A stretch of 64,000 nt of DNA from an uncultured bacterium (GTDB lineage: Bacteria > Bacillota_I > Bacilli_A > RF39 > UBA660). A program made the position numbers and the translations under genes. Positions 61,916 through 64,000 of the stretch are shown here, piece by piece. Position 1 is the stretch's first letter. Each line of letters begins with the position of its first letter. Location: contig CAJMSU010000003.1 in NCBI GenBank assembly GCA_905216155.1, positions 11,064-75,063 of the forward strand, written 5' to 3'. The notes under the pieces were generated by a model, which worked only from the letters and a program-made list of their open reading frames with translations, searched no databases and was not told where the DNA came from.

Positions 61916-62476
61916 TTATCTAGAAATTTTTTTAACTTTTTGTAATTCATTTTGAAAGGTTTCTATTTCAGAATCATTAAAGCCATCTTTTTTTAATTTT
62001 TTTACTAAAGATATGTTTTTCATTTTTAAATATTTGTCTTTGTTATATCCTAATTCATAATATAACTTTCTTTTTCTATCTAATGTATGATCTTTATTGA
62101 AATTGTGAACTTCAAAACTAATAAGGCTATGATCTTTATAATAGTTTCTACAATCAATATCCTTATTAGGTATAATTCTATTTAGCTTTTCTAATTTCTT
62201 ATTATTTTTTAATAATTCTTTTTTTAAGAATTGCAATTCTTCTTTCTCACCAGCACATTGTTTTTTTCTTTTAGTAAATAATCTATTAGATATAACAGGC
62301 TTATTTAAATTACCGGTATAAATAATTTCGTCTATCCTATTTTTTATTAGTTCTATTTTATTTTCTACAACTAACAGATTATCTATATCATCTCTATATG
62401 GAACTTTTTTACATATATCTCCATATTCATCTATTACTATAAAGTGATCATCTAAAAATACATAAGATTTATGCAT
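61916..62476 (-). CDS. Protein of unknown function
   Basis: 186 residues, soluble, Lys/Asp/Asn-rich, with a probable coiled coil near CAGEKEELQFLKKELLKNNKKL. N-terminal SYVFLDDHFIVIDEYGDICKKV looks like two beta strands. The C-terminal part repeats a helical pattern (LVKKLKKDGFNDSEIETFQNEL). No recognised domain. The ribosome binding site AGGAGG is strong. Confidence 0.6.
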   Translation of the reverse strand: MHKSYVFLDDHFIVIDEYGDICKKVPYRDDIDNLLVVENKIELIKNRIDEIIYTGNLNKPVISNRLFTKRKKQCAGEKEELQFLKKELLKNNKKLEKLNRIIPNKDIDCRNYYKDHSLISFEVHNFNKDHTLDRKRKLYYELGYNKDKYLKMKNISLVKKLKKDGFNDSEIETFQNELQKVKKISR

Positions 62477-62516
62477 AGTTACCTCCTTTTGGTAAAATTT
62501 ATTCTACCATAAAATA

Positions 62517-62558
62517 GAAAAAAGAGAATTATTTTAAATAAATATTATTCTCTTTTTC
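62517..62558 (-). terminator. Terminator of the glyoxalase II-like gene
   Basis: Minus strand AAAAAGAGAAT / ATTCTCTTTTT with a 17-nt AT loop; the stop codon is inside. Confidence 0.82.
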
Positions 62559-63053
62559 AAAGCCTAGAGTAGATTCATCATAATGCCCAGGATAAATTAT
62601 AATATCGGCTGGGTATTTTTTAATTTTTTCTATTGATAAGTCCATATCTTTTTGATTACCACCCGGTAAATCAACTCTACCTATACTTTCTTTAAATATA
62701 AAATCTCCTACAAACATAACTTTTTCATCTTCAAAGTAGAAGGTTACAGAATCCTTTGAATGTCCAGGAGTATATATAACTTTAAATTTAAAATCTCCTA
62801 TTGTATATTCTTTTTCTTCTAAATTGCTTCGTTTAAAAATTTTGATACTTCTTTTTGTTAGAAAATTTCTAAGAGCACCAATATGATCAAAGTGTGAATG
62901 AGTAATTAGGACTCCCAATACTTTTAAATCTCCTATTGCATCTTTTATTTTATTATACTGATCTCCAGGATCAATTACTAAACATGTATTATTTTTTTTC
63001 AATATATAACAATTTTCATCTAATACACCAGTTACTACTCTTTCTATTTGCAT
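62529..63053 (-). CDS. Metallo-beta-lactamase fold hydrolase, glyoxalase II-like
   Basis: 174 residues, a short single-domain member. The zinc motif is VLITHSHFDHIGALRNF (HxHxDH), with CLVIDPGDQYNKI before it, FTPGHSKDSVTFYFEDEKVMFVGDFIFKESIGRVDLPGG and a final IYPGHYDES. The segment GDFIF..SIGR.DLPGG is typical of the short hydroxyacylglutathione-hydrolase-like (YqgX/YcbL) group. A thioester hydrolase activity is likely; substrate unknown. It is 11 bp from the gene truncated at the right edge. Confidence 0.9.
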   Translation of the reverse strand: MQIERVVTGVLDENCYILKKNNTCLVIDPGDQYNKIKDAIGDLKVLGVLITHSHFDHIGALRNFLTKRSIKIFKRSNLEEKEYTIGDFKFKVIYTPGHSKDSVTFYFEDEKVMFVGDFIFKESIGRVDLPGGNQKDMDLSIEKIKKYPADIIIYPGHYDESTLGFEKENNIYLK

Positions 63054-63064
63054 AATTTCACATC

Positions 63065-64000
63065 CTATTCCATAGTTTTTGATATATAAACATAATTATA
63101 GTTATTATCTAATTTAAATGTATACACATAAACACCATTTTTTAACTCTTCTGGTACTTGTTCACTACTATAATATCTAACTTTTTCTTTAAGAGTAATT
63201 GTATCACCTTGTACATAAGCATCTGTTAGAGTTTTATTTACACTATAGCTAGTAGTTGCTACTTCTTTACAATATCCTTCTACATATTCGCCACGTTCAC
63301 TTATATATTGATATCCTCCAATGCAACTATTACCAAGCTGTATATTACCATTTACAAATTCTTGATCTTCACCGAATAATTTTTTATATTCAAGTTGCAA
63401 AGTTTCTTCTTTAAATGCTTTAGGTGAAAATTCAAGATTTTCTTCACATATATATGAATTCATTGCAGTATTATTAAATAAATTACAGTTAGAATCATAT
63501 ATTTTGTTATTTGGAATTTGTCTATAGGCAAGATATAATTTCATACTATCATCTAACTCATTATCAGCAACATCTTCTCTTATATTAGTAGAGACTTTGC
63601 TATATAAATCTTTTACAATATTACTATTTAGGTCAAGTTTTCTTAAACTATTATCACTTGATACTAAAGGGCTACATTTTGTAGCTATATCTTTTTGATA
63701 ATCTTTATAAATATAAAATACAAGTCCTAAAATTATAATAAATAATAAAAATATTATAAAACTGTGTGACTTTTTTTTCTCTTTTTTTGGTTTTGTAAAC
63801 GGAGAAGAGATTTGTTCATTTGAACTATTAGGATTTTTACCTAAAATGTTATTAGTATTTGATTGTATATTTTTATTATTTATAGAATTATTATTAATAT
63901 TTGATTGTATACTTTGATTACTAACTTGAGCATTAGTATTTAAATTAGTAGGATTAACATTATTTATATTATTAGGATTATTATTTATATTATTAGGATT
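63065..64000 (-). CDS. Surface protein with Asn/Pro-rich N-terminus, cut by right edge
   Basis: The frame is open to base 64000, so the start lies outside. The visible 311 residues extend well before the first internal ATG (63544). Order: Asn-rich low-complexity (NNPNNINN, SINNKNIQSNTNN), a basic stretch (KPKKEKKKSH), one helix (FIIFLLFIILGLVFYIY), and an external domain with CSPLVSSDNSLRKLDLNS, SKVSTNIREDV and several Cys. Function unknown. The Asn/Pro-rich part is predicted cytoplasmic. It probably sits in an operon with the glyoxalase II-like gene. Confidence 0.75.
   Translation of the reverse strand, partial: NPNNINNNPNNINNVNPTNLNTNAQVSNQSIQSNINNNSINNKNIQSNTNNILGKNPNSSNEQISSPFTKPKKEKKKSHSFIIFLLFIIILGLVFYIYKDYQKDIATKCSPLVSSDNSLRKLDLNSNIVKDLYSKVSTNIREDVADNELDDSMKLYLAYRQIPNNKIYDSNCNLFNNTAMNSYICEENLEFSPKAFKEETLQLEYKKLFGEDQEFVNGNIQLGNSCIGGYQYISERGEYVEGYCKEVATTSYSVNKTLTDAYVQGDTITLKEKVRYYSSEQVPEELKNGVYVYTFKLDNNYNYVYISKTME

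Noticed and set aside
1..64000. CRISPR array, transposon or prophage
   Set aside because: No regularly spaced repeats, transposase or phage structural genes were seen; repeats are limited to the 21.7-22.3 kb gap and to coding repeats (BspA-like gene, DUF4234, DnaJ).
1..64000. TGA read as Trp, as in Mycoplasma
   Set aside because: Trp is encoded by TGG throughout and TGA ends genes normally, for example at 8262-8264 in a translationally coupled overlap.

Overview
The window is a stretch of a very AT-rich chromosome (by eye roughly 70-75% A+T) from a low-GC, spore-forming Bacilli-type bacterium. Several things point there. TGA is used as an ordinary stop (for example at 8262-8264), which excludes the Mycoplasma code. 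The run parC-YlbD-YlbE-YlbF-rsmD contains the Bacillus ylbD-ylbE-ylbF-ylbH gene order. An AI-2E-family (YrrI-like) gene sits beside alaS, xerD is followed by deoB with spoIIM close by, heat shock is controlled by HrcA/CIRCE, and there are sporulation genes (sigE, spoIIGA, spoIIM, spoIVB, a YlbD-like gene and gerA-type germination genes). The short genes, tight packing and many family proteins typical of uncultured gut Firmicutes suggest an Erysipelotrichales/RF39-like relative of the Mollicutes, but lineage is inference.

Layout. 1-4 kb: end of a DUF1003 membrane protein, a lipoprotein, tRNA-Arg(CCG), a decayed acetyltransferase, tRNA-Thr(GGT), a peptidase E-like enzyme, a ComEC-like metallo-beta-lactamase and a DUF3006 protein. 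4-9 kb: gerA/gerC-like germination genes, an rRNA m5U methyltransferase, a nitrilase-family amidohydrolase and an acetyltransferase. 9-11.4 kb: oleate hydratase and a TetR regulator. 11.4-21.4 kb: mixed-orientation genes including MgtC, a ZIP transporter, QueH, RarA, an amidoligase-like protein, XerD and phosphopentomutase. 21.7-22.3 kb: a 640-bp gene-free AT-rich gap containing a strong match to a Firmicutes dif site (22191-22218). From 22.5 kb to the right edge nearly every gene is on the minus strand, while the left part is mostly plus. Genes therefore converge on dif, so this is probably the replication terminus.

22.5-36 kb: HTH protein, SpoIIM, small membrane proteins, DUF421, SpoIVB, the nusB-xseA-xseB group, MutS and MurC. 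33-40 kb: the heat-shock run hrcA-grpE-dnaK-pepF-dnaJ, with a promoter overlapped by two CIRCE operators. 40-50 kb: a surface lectin-like protein, rsmD, YlbF/E/D, topoisomerase IV (parC, parE) and a lipoprotein metallopeptidase candidate. 50-54 kb: a tRNA-Ala T-box (specifier GCU) ahead of two P-loop kinases, alaS and holA. 54-64 kb: AI-2E-family exporter, YigZ, BspA-like repeat protein, thymidylate synthase, a membrane XRE regulator, sigE-spoIIGA, small unknown genes, a glyoxalase II-like hydrolase and a surface-type protein cut by the right edge.

Many genes use a GGTGATA-type ribosome binding site 5-8 nt from ATG. Several apparent longest-ORF starts (GTG or TTG) therefore lie in the ribosome binding site, and starts were moved to the downstream ATG. 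Many intrinsic terminators have the stop codon inside the stem, reflecting a compact genome. The most valuable observations are dif at the strand switch, the alanine T-box operon with unexpected kinases, the double CIRCE promoter, a 28-residue Prli42-like peptide gene and a germination operon that lacks its permease and has a shortened C subunit.
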